Below, in pieces: positions 17,365 through 26,457 of a DNA stretch of 64,000 nucleotides (positions are counted from its first letter, which is position 1; every line of letters starts with the position of its first letter). The position numbers were made by a program, and so were the translations under genes. Source of the stretch: Flavobacterium kingsejongi (GTDB taxonomy: Bacteria > Bacteroidota > Bacteroidia > Flavobacteriales > Flavobacteriaceae); the NCBI RefSeq assembly GCF_003076475.1, contig NZ_CP020919.1:1674001-1738000 (forward strand), given 5' to 3'. Below the pieces are notes generated by a model. The model did not search any database and was not told where the DNA came from. It saw only the letters and a list, made by a program, of their open reading frames with translations.

Positions 17365-17388
17365 TTAAAATTACTTAACCTTTTTTTG

Positions 17389-18045
17389 ATGAATAAGAAA
17401 GCATTTGTATTCGACCTTGACGGAGTCATTGTCGATACCGCAAAATACCATTTCCTGGCCTGGCAGAAAATCGCCGGTGGCCTCGGAATTGATTTTACCC
17501 ACGAACATAATGAACAACTAAAAGGAGTGAGCAGAGTACGCTCGCTGGATCTGATCCTTGAGCTGGGCAACATAAAAGCATCGGAAGAAGATAAGAACCA
17601 ATGGTTGGTACAGAAAAATGACGATTACCTTACCTATATGGCTACAATGGATGAAAGTGAGATTCTTCCAGGTGTTGTAAGGGTATTACAATACCTAAAA
17701 GATACGAATCAGCCCATCGCACTGGGATCAGCCAGTAAGAATGCACGACCAATATTGGAAAAGGTAAAAATCATCCATTTTTTCGACGAGATCGTTGATG
17801 GAAATGATGTAACCAATGCCAAGCCAGATCCTGAAGTATTCCTGTGCGCGGCACGATTGTTACACACTGCTCCCGAAAACACTATTGTTTTTGAGGATTC
17901 CGTAGCCGGAATACAAGCTGCGAATACTGCCGGAATGACGAGTATCGGAATTGGAGATGCCAAAGTATTACACGAAGCACAATATGTGTTTACAGATTTT
18001 ACCCAGATAGATACTAAATTTTTAGAAACCTTAGTTAATAAATAA
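17389..18045 (+). CDS. pgmB: Beta-phosphoglucomutase
   Basis: A 218-residue HAD-superfamily enzyme converting beta-glucose-1-phosphate to glucose-6-phosphate. Start is ATG 17389. The N-terminal motif FDLDGVIVD contains nucleophile Asp9 and acid/base Asp11. The cap domain has the substrate-loop segment LKGVSRVRSL, then GSASKNARP (HAD motif II) and VFEDSVAGIQAA (motif IV). It is located 1 bp from the maltose phosphorylase gene, whose product is its substrate, a textbook pairing. No signal peptide, so cytosolic. Confidence 0.95.
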   Translation: MNKKAFVFDLDGVIVDTAKYHFLAWQKIAGGLGIDFTHEHNEQLKGVSRVRSLDLILELGNIKASEEDKNQWLVQKNDDYLTYMATMDESEILPGVVRVLQYLKDTNQPIALGSASKNARPILEKVKIIHFFDEIVDGNDVTNAKPDPEVFLCAARLLHTAPENTIVFEDSVAGIQAANTAGMTSIGIGDAKVLHEAQYVFTDFTQIDTKFLETLVNK

Positions 18046-18046
18046 G

Positions 18047-20356
18047 ATGAACCAGGATTATATAGTACCAGATAATTGGTCAATCATAGAAGAAGGATTT
18101 GATGCAGAACGAGTAAAATCCTCCGAAAGTCTTTTTAGTATCGGGAACGGTGCTATGGGGCAACGGGCAAATTTTGAAGAGAATTATTCCGCTGAAACAT
18201 TTCAGGGAAGTTATATCGCCGGGATCTATTATCCGGACAAAACAAAAGTGGGATGGTGGAAAAACGGATATCCGGAATATTTTGCCAAAGTATTAAACGC
18301 ACCCAACTGGATTGGTATTGCCATTGAAATTAATGGTGAGGCATTTGACCTGAATACCTGTAAAGAAGTCAGGGATTTCAAACGGGAACTGAATATGAAA
18401 GAAGGATGGTACCACCGTTCTTTTACTGCAGTCCTGAAAAATGGCGTTGAAATTTTGGTGGACATTCGTCGATTCCTGAGTTTAAACGAAGATGAGCTTG
18501 GGGTTATTCAGTATGAGATCACCCCAATAAACCAGGAGGCTACCATTGTGTACCATCCTTATATCGATGCTGGAGTAAAAAACGAAGATGCCAACTGGGA
18601 AGAGAAATTCTGGGAAGCTCTGGAAGTGGAACATTCCGGGAATGAGGCTTTTGTAGTAGCAAGAACCTACAAGACCCATTTCAATGTGGCGACTTTTATG
18701 CACAATAGTATTTTTTCCAATGGTAAAAACCTCGGGCTTGCTCCGGAAAATACTGTTGCCGGAACCGATAAGGTAACCTTTACCTATAGCGTTCAGGTAG
18801 CCAAAGGCGAAAAATCAGCGATCCAGAAATTTGGCGGTTATACCGTTTCGCTCAATCATGAGAATGAGGAACTGATCTCGGCAGCCCGTAACGTTATTGC
18901 CACAGCAGTAGCCAAAGGATATGAAACATTATTACAGGAGCAGGTAGCAGCATGGGCGAAAATCTGGGAAATGTCAGATATCACCATTGATGGCGATGTA
19001 AAAGCACAACAGGGCATCCGATTTAATATCTTCCAGCTGAATCAGACTTATCTTGGTAAGGATTCCCGATTGAATATCGGGCCTAAAGGATTCACCGGAG
19101 AAAAATATGGTGGATCAACCTATTGGGATACCGAAGCATATTGTATTCCTTTTTACATGGCGACCAAAGACCAGCAAGTAGCCCGGAACCTATTGACCTA
19201 CCGCTACAATCAGTTGGATAAAGCCATTGAAAATGCAACCAAATTAGGATTCAAAGATGGCGCAGCCCTCTATCCTATGGTAACGATGAACGGAGAAGAA
19301 TGCCATAACGAATGGGAGATTACCTTTGAAGAAATCCACCGTAATGGAGCGATTGCTTTTGCCATCTTTAACTATTACCGATTCACCGGGGATTACAGTT
19401 ATATCCCGGAAAAAGGATTAGAAGTTTTAGTAGCTATCGCACGTTTTTGGCAACAAAGAGCGACCTATTCTACCGATAAAAACCAGTACGTGATCCTGGG
19501 CGTAACAGGCCCTAATGAATATGAAAATAATGTCAATAATAATTTTTATACGAATTATTTAGCAAAATGGTGTATCGATTATACGGTTGAGCAATTGAAG
19601 AAAGTGGCATTGGAATATCCTTCCGATCACAAACGTATTACCGAGAAAGCGAACATCACAGAAGCAGAACTGCAATTGTGGCGAAAAGTTGCCGACAACA
19701 TGTACCTTCCCTATTCTGAAGCACATGATGTGTACCTGCAACAAGATGGTTTCCTGGATAAAGACCTGGTAAAAGTGGCAGACCTCGATAAGTCACAACG
19801 CCCGATCAACCAAAAATGGTCCTGGGACAGGATATTGCGCTCGCCTTACATCAAACAGGCGGACGTATTGCAGGGATTCTATTTCTTCGAAGATCATTTT
19901 TCGAAAGCAGAACTGGAAAAACACTTCGACTTCTATGAGCCATTTACCGTTCATGAATCGTCACTGTCACCCTGTGTACACTCCATACAGGCTTCCGCTT
20001 TAGGAAGAATGGAACAGGCGTATACTTTTTATCTCAGGACTTCCCGATTAGATCTTGACGATTATAACAAAGAAGTAGAAGAAGGATGCCACATCACCAG
20101 TATGGCCGGAACCTGGATGAGTATTGTAGAAGGGTTTGGCGGAATGCGTGTAAAAAATGATGCGCTGCATTTTGAACCGAGAATACCAGAACAATGGGAA
20201 GGCTATAGTTTCAAAATCAATTTCAGGAACCAGATTCTTCAGGTTTTTGTCGCTGCAAATGAAACCCGATTCACTTTGGAAGGTACGCAGGAACTCACCG
20301 TTTTTGTAAACGGAGAGGCAATTACCGTAACACCGAATGCAGAGGTTACCGTTTAA
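18047..20356 (+). CDS. GH65 maltose phosphorylase
   Basis: A 769-residue cytosolic enzyme that splits maltose with phosphate into glucose and beta-glucose-1-phosphate. Architecture fits GH65: an N-terminal beta-sandwich (to about 270), a helical linker, the (alpha/alpha)6 barrel with TYWDTEAYCIPFY and TMNGEECHNEWEI, and a C-terminal beta-sheet domain. The general acid is Glu491 in GPNEYENN. Length is normal for the family. It starts 1 bp after pgmB. Related GH65 specificities (trehalose, kojibiose) are not strictly excluded, but the setting among amylases favours maltose. Confidence 0.92.
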   Translation: MNQDYIVPDNWSIIEEGFDAERVKSSESLFSIGNGAMGQRANFEENYSAETFQGSYIAGIYYPDKTKVGWWKNGYPEYFAKVLNAPNWIGIAIEINGEAFDLNTCKEVRDFKRELNMKEGWYHRSFTAVLKNGVEILVDIRRFLSLNEDELGVIQYEITPINQEATIVYHPYIDAGVKNEDANWEEKFWEALEVEHSGNEAFVVARTYKTHFNVATFMHNSIFSNGKNLGLAPENTVAGTDKVTFTYSVQVAKGEKSAIQKFGGYTVSLNHENEELISAARNVIATAVAKGYETLLQEQVAAWAKIWEMSDITIDGDVKAQQGIRFNIFQLNQTYLGKDSRLNIGPKGFTGEKYGGSTYWDTEAYCIPFYMATKDQQVARNLLTYRYNQLDKAIENATKLGFKDGAALYPMVTMNGEECHNEWEITFEEIHRNGAIAFAIFNYYRFTGDYSYIPEKGLEVLVAIARFWQQRATYSTDKNQYVILGVTGPNEYENNVNNNFYTNYLAKWCIDYTVEQLKKVALEYPSDHKRITEKANITEAELQLWRKVADNMYLPYSEAHDVYLQQDGFLDKDLVKVADLDKSQRPINQKWSWDRILRSPYIKQADVLQGFYFFEDHFSKAELEKHFDFYEPFTVHESSLSPCVHSIQASALGRMEQAYTFYLRTSRLDLDDYNKEVEEGCHITSMAGTWMSIVEGFGGMRVKNDALHFEPRIPEQWEGYSFKINFRNQILQVFVAANETRFTLEGTQELTVFVNGEAITVTPNAEVTV

Positions 20357-20377
20357 AATAACCCATTACTACAAAAG

Positions 20378-20413
20378 AGTAAGGTTGGGAGTTGCCTCCC
20401 GATCTTACTTTTT
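20378..20413 (+). terminator. Internal terminator between GH65 and the SusA-like gene
   Basis: A 14-bp stem (AGTAAGGTTGGGAG with CTCCCGATCTTACT, two G-U pairs), 4-nt loop TTGC and T5. It splits the plus-strand arm into a transporter/phosphorylase unit and an amylase unit. Confidence 0.8.
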
Positions 20414-20468
20414 AAATATTACCCGCAATGTACTATAGTGTACTTGTGAAATTTTAATAGTTGAAAAG

Positions 20469-22313
20469 ATGAAGTTTCTTTCTAAAATTTATGTACTGTT
20501 TTTGTGTGTTACCTTTTCGGTAGCAGCGCAAATCGATAAAGTAGAACCACCTTTCTGGTGGAGCAATATGCACAATCCCGAATTACAGATTATGTTTTAC
20601 GGAAAAAATATTGCCCGTTATGAAGCCTCCGTTTCCAATAATATTACCATTAAAAATGTAGTAAAGACCGAAAATCCAAACTATATTTTTATTACCATTG
20701 ATACCAAAGATATTCCCGCTTCTGATTTTGTTTTCACCTTCAAAGACAAAAATAAAGTGGCTTTTAAGCAGCCTTATACCCTCAAAAATAGAAATGCCAA
20801 TTCGGCACAACGAAAGAGCTATGATGCTTCCGACATGATGTACCTGATCATGCCCGACCGTTTTGCGAATGGCAATCCGGACAATGACAGCAGCAAATGG
20901 ACCTTAGAAAAAGGAAACCGAAACCTTCCTAACGGGCGTCACGGTGGGGATATCGAAGGGATTATCAACCACCTGGATTACCTGCAGGAGCTGGGAGTAA
21001 CCGCACTTTGGAATACACCGCTTTCCGAAGACAATGATCCACAGGGGTCTTATCACGGCTATGCACAGTCGGATGTGTACAAAATAGATCCGCGTTACGG
21101 GACGAATGAGGATTATCTTCGTTTATCCGCAGCAGCGAAAAACAAAGGCATTAAACTGGTAATGGACTATGTGACCAATCACTGGGGAGCAGAACACTGG
21201 ATGATCAAAGATTTGCCAAGCTACGACTGGATCCACCAGTTTCCAGGATATGGGCAAACCAATTACCGTATGACCACACAATTTGATACCAATGCAGCAG
21301 CAATCGATGCAAAGTATTGTATGGATGGCTGGTTTGTAAAATCCATGCCCGATCTGAATCAATCCAATCCGTTAGTGCTGAATTACCTGACGCAAAATGC
21401 CATCTGGTGGATTGAGTACGCCGATTTAGGAGGTTTTAGGGTAGATACCTATTCGTATAATGACAAAACAGCCATTGCGAAATGGACCAAAGCCATTACT
21501 GACGAATATCCGAATTTCAATATTGCCGGCGAAGTATGGATGCATGATCAGGCACAGATGGCCTATTGGCAAAAAGACAGTAAAATCGGAGCCATACAAA
21601 ACTACAATTCCCACCTGCCTACTGTAATGGATTTTACCTTACATGATGCTTTGGGAGTGGCTTTCAATGAAAATGATGCCCAATGGGATAAAGGCATGAT
21701 CCGGATTTATGAGAACTTTACCAATGATTTTCTGTATCCAAACATCAACAGTATCCTGACTTTTATCGAAAACCATGATACTGCCCGTTTCAATCATAGC
21801 TATAAGAATGATTTGTCAAAATATAAAATGGCCATTGGGCTTATTGCCACCGTTCGTGGAATTCCACAATTGTATTACGGATCTGAAATAGGCATGGCAG
21901 GTGACAAAGACAAAGGTGATGCAGACATCCGTCAGGATTTTCCGGGGGGATGGAAAGGGGATACCAACAATGCCTTTACCAAAGCCGGAAGGACAGCAGC
22001 GCAAAACAAATACTTCGATTTTACGGCCAAAGTATTCCAATGGCGTAAAACCAGCAAAGCCGTTCAGTACGGAAAAACCACCAATTACATTCCGGAAAAC
22101 AATGTTTTTGTGTATTTTAGGACAATTGAAGGAGAAACCGTAATGGTGCTCATCAATAACAATGCAACACAACAAACTGTTGCTACAGATCGTTTTAAAG
22201 AGAACATCGGAAGTTTTACCAAAGGTGAAGATGTAATCTCAAAGCAGGCAATAGGCCTGCAAAAAGAAATCAAAATGGAACCAAAATCAATACTGATTCT
22301 GGAATTGCAATAA
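20469..22313 (+). CDS. susA: SusA-like GH13 neopullulanase/alpha-amylase
   Basis: A 614-residue exported enzyme, almost the same size as Bacteroides SusA. A Sec signal peptide ends near VAAQ (about 20) with no lipobox, so it is periplasmic. An N-terminal cyclomaltodextrinase-type beta domain (about 21-120) is followed by the GH13 barrel (YLIMPDRFANGNPDND). Catalytic residues: Asp326 in GGFRVDTY, Glu355 in IAGEVWM and Asp437 in ENHDTARF. A cyclomaltodextrinase-like C-terminal domain ends the protein. It would shorten imported maltodextrins. The 112-bp gap before it holds a terminator, so it probably has its own promoter or depends on read-through. Confidence 0.9.
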   Translation: MKFLSKIYVLFLCVTFSVAAQIDKVEPPFWWSNMHNPELQIMFYGKNIARYEASVSNNITIKNVVKTENPNYIFITIDTKDIPASDFVFTFKDKNKVAFKQPYTLKNRNANSAQRKSYDASDMMYLIMPDRFANGNPDNDSSKWTLEKGNRNLPNGRHGGDIEGIINHLDYLQELGVTALWNTPLSEDNDPQGSYHGYAQSDVYKIDPRYGTNEDYLRLSAAAKNKGIKLVMDYVTNHWGAEHWMIKDLPSYDWIHQFPGYGQTNYRMTTQFDTNAAAIDAKYCMDGWFVKSMPDLNQSNPLVLNYLTQNAIWWIEYADLGGFRVDTYSYNDKTAIAKWTKAITDEYPNFNIAGEVWMHDQAQMAYWQKDSKIGAIQNYNSHLPTVMDFTLHDALGVAFNENDAQWDKGMIRIYENFTNDFLYPNINSILTFIENHDTARFNHSYKNDLSKYKMAIGLIATVRGIPQLYYGSEIGMAGDKDKGDADIRQDFPGGWKGDTNNAFTKAGRTAAQNKYFDFTAKVFQWRKTSKAVQYGKTTNYIPENNVFVYFRTIEGETVMVLINNNATQQTVATDRFKENIGSFTKGEDVISKQAIGLQKEIKMEPKSILILELQ

Positions 22314-22383
22314 GCCATTATACCGGGTACTCAAAATTGCCCGGTTTTACCTGCCAATCAGCATGATCTAAATCGTAAAAGAA

Positions 22384-24777
22384 ATGATAAAACAATTAAT
22401 TGTAGTATTCCTCCTGCTAACCAGTAGTGCGTACACCCAAAATGAAACACGCAGCTATCTGGGGCATACAGTAGATGGAAATCATCTGGAAGTGCAAACT
22501 TCGGATGGGAGCTATAGGATCCAATTTTACACTTCGCAAATAATAGAAACGACGTTTATTCCCGCTGGAGAAAGCTACAATGCCAAATCACATGCCGTAG
22601 TGCTGGCTCCGGGAAAAGCTATTCCGGTGCTTTCCGAAGATAAAAATGCGTTGGAATACGGAACGGAAGGAATAAAAATGCGGATTCAATTTTCCCCATT
22701 TCAAATCTCCTATAGCTATAAGGATAAAATAGTGCTTTCCGAAAAGGAAGGTTATGTCAAGAAAGACAGTACCGAAGCCATTCGTTTTTCTATTGAGGAA
22801 ACGGAAGCATTATATGGCGGTGGCGAACGTGTACTGGGCATGAACCGTAGGGGAAACCGCTTGCAATTGTACAATCGCGCCCATTATGGTTATGGTGATC
22901 GTTCGGAGCTGATGAATTTTTCCATCCCGATGGTATTGTCCTCCAAATTGTATGCGGTACATTTTGATAATGCACCCATCGGTTATTTGGATTTGGATAG
23001 CAAAAAAGAAAATACCCTGGAATATGAAACCATTAGTGGACGTAAAACTTATCAGGTGATTGTTGGAGATTCCTGGGAAGAACTGGTAGGGAATTATACG
23101 CTGTTAACGGGAAGGCAACCATTACCACCGCGTTGGGCGTTTGGAAATTTCTCCAGCAGGTTTGGCTACCATTCCCAAAAGGAAACCACGGCTGTCATCG
23201 ATAAATTCCGGGCTGAAAAAATTCCGGTGGATGCTATTGTTTTGGATCTATATTGGTTTGGAAAGACCGTGCAGGGGACAATGGGCAACCTCGAATTCTT
23301 AAAGGACTCTTTCCCGAATCCGAAGAAAATGATCACCGATCTAAAGCAGAAAAATGTAAAAACGATATTGGTGACCGAACCTTTTATATTAACGACTTCC
23401 AAGCGTTGGAATGAAGTTGTGGAAAAAGGGATAGTAGCCTCCGATTCCCTTGGAAAACCGTACACGTATGATTTTTATTTTGGGAATACAGGCTTGGTTG
23501 ATATTTTTAAGACGGAGAGCCGCAAATGGTTCTGGGATATTTATAAAGAGCTAAATACGATTGGCGTGAGTGGCTGGTGGGGTGATCTTGGAGAGCCCGA
23601 AGTACATCCGTCCTATGTTACCCATGCCACAGGAACTGCCGATGAGGTCCATAATATTTATGGGCACAATTGGGCGCAGGTCGTTTATGAGGGGTATCGT
23701 AAAGATTTTCCGGAACAGCGCCCTTTTATACTGATGCGTTCCGGATATTCCGGATCACAACGGTTTGGGATGATTCCGTGGTCGGGAGATGTGGGCAGAA
23801 GCTGGGGAGGCTTACAGGCACAACCGGAAATCGCCATGCAGATGGGAATGCAGGGATTAGGATATATGCATTCTGATTTAGGAGGATTTGCCGGCGATAA
23901 CCTCGACAATGAATTGTATGTGCGATGGTTGCAATATGGTGTTTTCCAACCTATTTTCCGGCCCCATGCGCAGGAATCCGTGCCACCCGAACCCGTTTTC
24001 AGGGAACCTAAAACAAAAGCACTGGCTAAGAAAGCAATTGAACTTCGTTATCAGTTATTGCCCTATAATTATTCGGCAGCATTTGAAAACAACCAAAAAG
24101 GGACACCGCTGATGCGTCCGGTATTCTTTGAAGATAATAGCGATACCGCACTTGCCATTTCCGATGAATACCTCTGGGGAGCAAACCTGTTGGCCGCCCC
24201 GATTACCAAACCCGGAATTACAGTGCGGGAAGTATATTTCCCAAAGGGAAGCAACTGGATCGATTTTTTTTCAGGGAAAAAACACTATGGCGGACAACGC
24301 CAATGGGTGACCGTAGCACCCGATCATATTCCGGTTTTTGTACGGAGTGGCTCTTTTGTTCCGATGATTAAAACCATACAGTCTACAGAAGAGTATACGT
24401 TGAAAAGTTTTAACCTTCATTTTTATTTCGACGAAAATAAAAATCAGAGTACCTACGATCTGTATAATGACGATGGCGTAACCCCGAATGCCTTTGAGAA
24501 AGGAAAATATGAAACCCTACGTTTTACAGGAACCTACAGCAAAGAGGATACAACACTAACTGTAAGAGCAGCAACTCATAACGGAAATCAGTATTTGCCG
24601 GAGGAAAAAAGAATCAACCTGATCGTGCACCAACTGAAAGCAAAACCGAAAAAAATTACGATTGACGATAAAAAAGTAAAGAAATTCACCTGGAATCCTA
24701 AAACCCAGGTACTGGAAGTGGTGCTGAAAGCATCACAGGGCGCACCCACCCAGGTAACCATTCAATTAGCAGAATAA
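22384..24777 (+). CDS. GH31 alpha-glucosidase or alpha-transglucosylase
   Basis: A 797-residue exported enzyme (signal peptide to about 18, no lipobox). It has the GH31 N-terminal beta-sandwich (about 30-235, with YGGGERVLGMN), the barrel (PPRWAFGNFSSRFGYHS; IVLDLYWFG) and C-terminal beta domains. Nucleophile Asp401 lies in GWWGDLGEPE and acid/base Asp469 in PWSGDVGRSW. The WGDLGEPE form recalls GH31 oligosaccharide 4-alpha-glucosyltransferases, so it may transfer glucose between maltodextrins rather than only hydrolyse them; this is an inference. Its stop codon overlaps the next start by one base (TAATGA), showing tight translational coupling. Confidence 0.88.
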   Translation: MIKQLIVVFLLLTSSAYTQNETRSYLGHTVDGNHLEVQTSDGSYRIQFYTSQIIETTFIPAGESYNAKSHAVVLAPGKAIPVLSEDKNALEYGTEGIKMRIQFSPFQISYSYKDKIVLSEKEGYVKKDSTEAIRFSIEETEALYGGGERVLGMNRRGNRLQLYNRAHYGYGDRSELMNFSIPMVLSSKLYAVHFDNAPIGYLDLDSKKENTLEYETISGRKTYQVIVGDSWEELVGNYTLLTGRQPLPPRWAFGNFSSRFGYHSQKETTAVIDKFRAEKIPVDAIVLDLYWFGKTVQGTMGNLEFLKDSFPNPKKMITDLKQKNVKTILVTEPFILTTSKRWNEVVEKGIVASDSLGKPYTYDFYFGNTGLVDIFKTESRKWFWDIYKELNTIGVSGWWGDLGEPEVHPSYVTHATGTADEVHNIYGHNWAQVVYEGYRKDFPEQRPFILMRSGYSGSQRFGMIPWSGDVGRSWGGLQAQPEIAMQMGMQGLGYMHSDLGGFAGDNLDNELYVRWLQYGVFQPIFRPHAQESVPPEPVFREPKTKALAKKAIELRYQLLPYNYSAAFENNQKGTPLMRPVFFEDNSDTALAISDEYLWGANLLAAPITKPGITVREVYFPKGSNWIDFFSGKKHYGGQRQWVTVAPDHIPVFVRSGSFVPMIKTIQSTEEYTLKSFNLHFYFDENKNQSTYDLYNDDGVTPNAFEKGKYETLRFTGTYSKEDTTLTVRAATHNGNQYLPEEKRINLIVHQLKAKPKKITIDDKKVKKFTWNPKTQVLEVVLKASQGAPTQVTIQLAE

Positions 24778-26447
24778 TGAAAAAATACAACATTACCTTA
24801 CTCCTTTTAGTACTCATGCTGTCCATTGCCGCTTTTGCGCAGCAGGGCGGGAAAAAGAAGCTCTCAAAATCGGAAACTCCTTTTGTGTGGGAGGGAGCGA
24901 ATCTTTATTTCCTGTTGACCGACCGTTTTAATAACGGCGATACTACAAATGATGTTACCCTGAACCGTACGGAACCTACGGGAGTCCTTCGTGGATTTGA
25001 AGGAGGTGACATCCGGGGGATCATCCAGAAAATTGACGAAGGCTATTTCCGCGAACTGGGAATTAATGCTATTTGGTTTACTCCCGTAGTAGAGCAAATT
25101 CACGGAGCTACAGATGAAGGTACAGGAAACTCCTATGGATTCCACGGCTATTGGGCCCGGGACTGGACTAAATTAGACCCTAATTTCGGAACTGAAAAAG
25201 ACCTGGCAGAGTTAGTCGATAAAGCCCATAAAAATGGGATCCGAATTGTCCTGGATGGTGTGATAAACCACACCGGGCCTGTGACAAAAGAAGATACAGT
25301 GTGGCCTCAGGAGTGGGTGCGGACCTCACCGGAATGTACCTACAACAGTTACCTGAATACCATCAGTTGTACCTTAGTAAAAAACCTCCCGGACATTCGT
25401 ACCGACAGTAATGCTGAGGTAGCTTTGCCACAGTTTTTGGTTGAAAAATGGAAAAAAGAAGGGCGCTACGACCAGGAAGTAAAAGAACTTGATGCCTTTT
25501 TTGCGCGTACCGGTTATCCAAGAGCCCCGCGTTATTATATTATCAAATGGCTTACAGATTATATTTCAGATTATGGAGTCGATGGCTATCGTGCAGATAC
25601 GGTAAAACACACCGAGGAATATGTATGGAGTGATTTCAGCAAACAATGTGATTATGCATTTGCCTTATGGAAGAAAAATAATCCTGTCAAAGTGTTGGAC
25701 GATAATCCATTTTTTACTGTTGGTGAAGTCTACAATTACAATATAAGCAGTGAAAAATTATACGATTTCGGAGATAAAAAAGTAGATTATTATGCAAATG
25801 GTTTCACGGCACTGATCAACTTCGAACTGAAATATGATGCAGTACAGGACTATGAAACCATTTTTGCCAAATATTCAAATATCCTGAACAAGGGCTTAAA
25901 AGGGAACACTGTCATGAACTATATGACCAGCCATGATGATGGTGCACCATTTGACAAATCAAGGACTAAAAATGAAGAAGCTGCGAATAAACTGCTGCTG
26001 ACTCCCGGGATATCCCAGGTATATTATGGGGATGAAACCGCAAGATCATTGGAAATAAAAGATGCCGTTGGCGATGCTACTCTACGCTCGTTCATGAACT
26101 GGGATGATATCAAAAATAATCCTAAGACTGCTGCCACATTATTGCATTGGCAGAAACTGGGGCAATTTCGTGCCAACCATCCAGCGGTTGGAGCAGGTAT
26201 ACATGCGCTGATTTCCAAAGCGCCGTATGTATTTTCAAGAACCTATTCCAAAGCCCAATTCCAGGATGCGGTAGTGATCGGACTGGAGTTGGCAAAAGGC
26301 AAAAAGGAAATACCAACGGGTACAATTTTTAAAAATGGAACTGTAGTACGCGATGCCTATTCCGGAAAAACAGCCACAGTAAAAAACGGGAAAGTAACAC
26401 TGGATACCGATTTCACCATACTATTATTAGAAGTAAAGAAAAAATAA
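24777..26447 (+). CDS. Periplasmic GH13 alpha-amylase
   Basis: A 556-residue exported GH13 enzyme. The signal peptide ends near AFAQ (22) and is followed by a basic linker (GGKKKL). The barrel begins at GANLYFLLTDRFNNGD; catalytic residues are Asp274 in GYRADTVKH, Glu317 in TVGEVYNY and Asp387 in TSHDDGAP. An inserted B-domain carries several cysteines (PECTYNSYLNTISCTL). The start codon overlaps the stop of the GH31 gene. It belongs to the amylase unit of the locus and would cut maltodextrins in the periplasm. Confidence 0.88.
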   Translation: MKKYNITLLLLVLMLSIAAFAQQGGKKKLSKSETPFVWEGANLYFLLTDRFNNGDTTNDVTLNRTEPTGVLRGFEGGDIRGIIQKIDEGYFRELGINAIWFTPVVEQIHGATDEGTGNSYGFHGYWARDWTKLDPNFGTEKDLAELVDKAHKNGIRIVLDGVINHTGPVTKEDTVWPQEWVRTSPECTYNSYLNTISCTLVKNLPDIRTDSNAEVALPQFLVEKWKKEGRYDQEVKELDAFFARTGYPRAPRYYIIKWLTDYISDYGVDGYRADTVKHTEEYVWSDFSKQCDYAFALWKKNNPVKVLDDNPFFTVGEVYNYNISSEKLYDFGDKKVDYYANGFTALINFELKYDAVQDYETIFAKYSNILNKGLKGNTVMNYMTSHDDGAPFDKSRTKNEEAANKLLLTPGISQVYYGDETARSLEIKDAVGDATLRSFMNWDDIKNNPKTAATLLHWQKLGQFRANHPAVGAGIHALISKAPYVFSRTYSKAQFQDAVVIGLELAKGKKEIPTGTIFKNGTVVRDAYSGKTATVKNGKVTLDTDFTILLLEVKKK

Positions 26448-26457
26448 ACAATTGATA

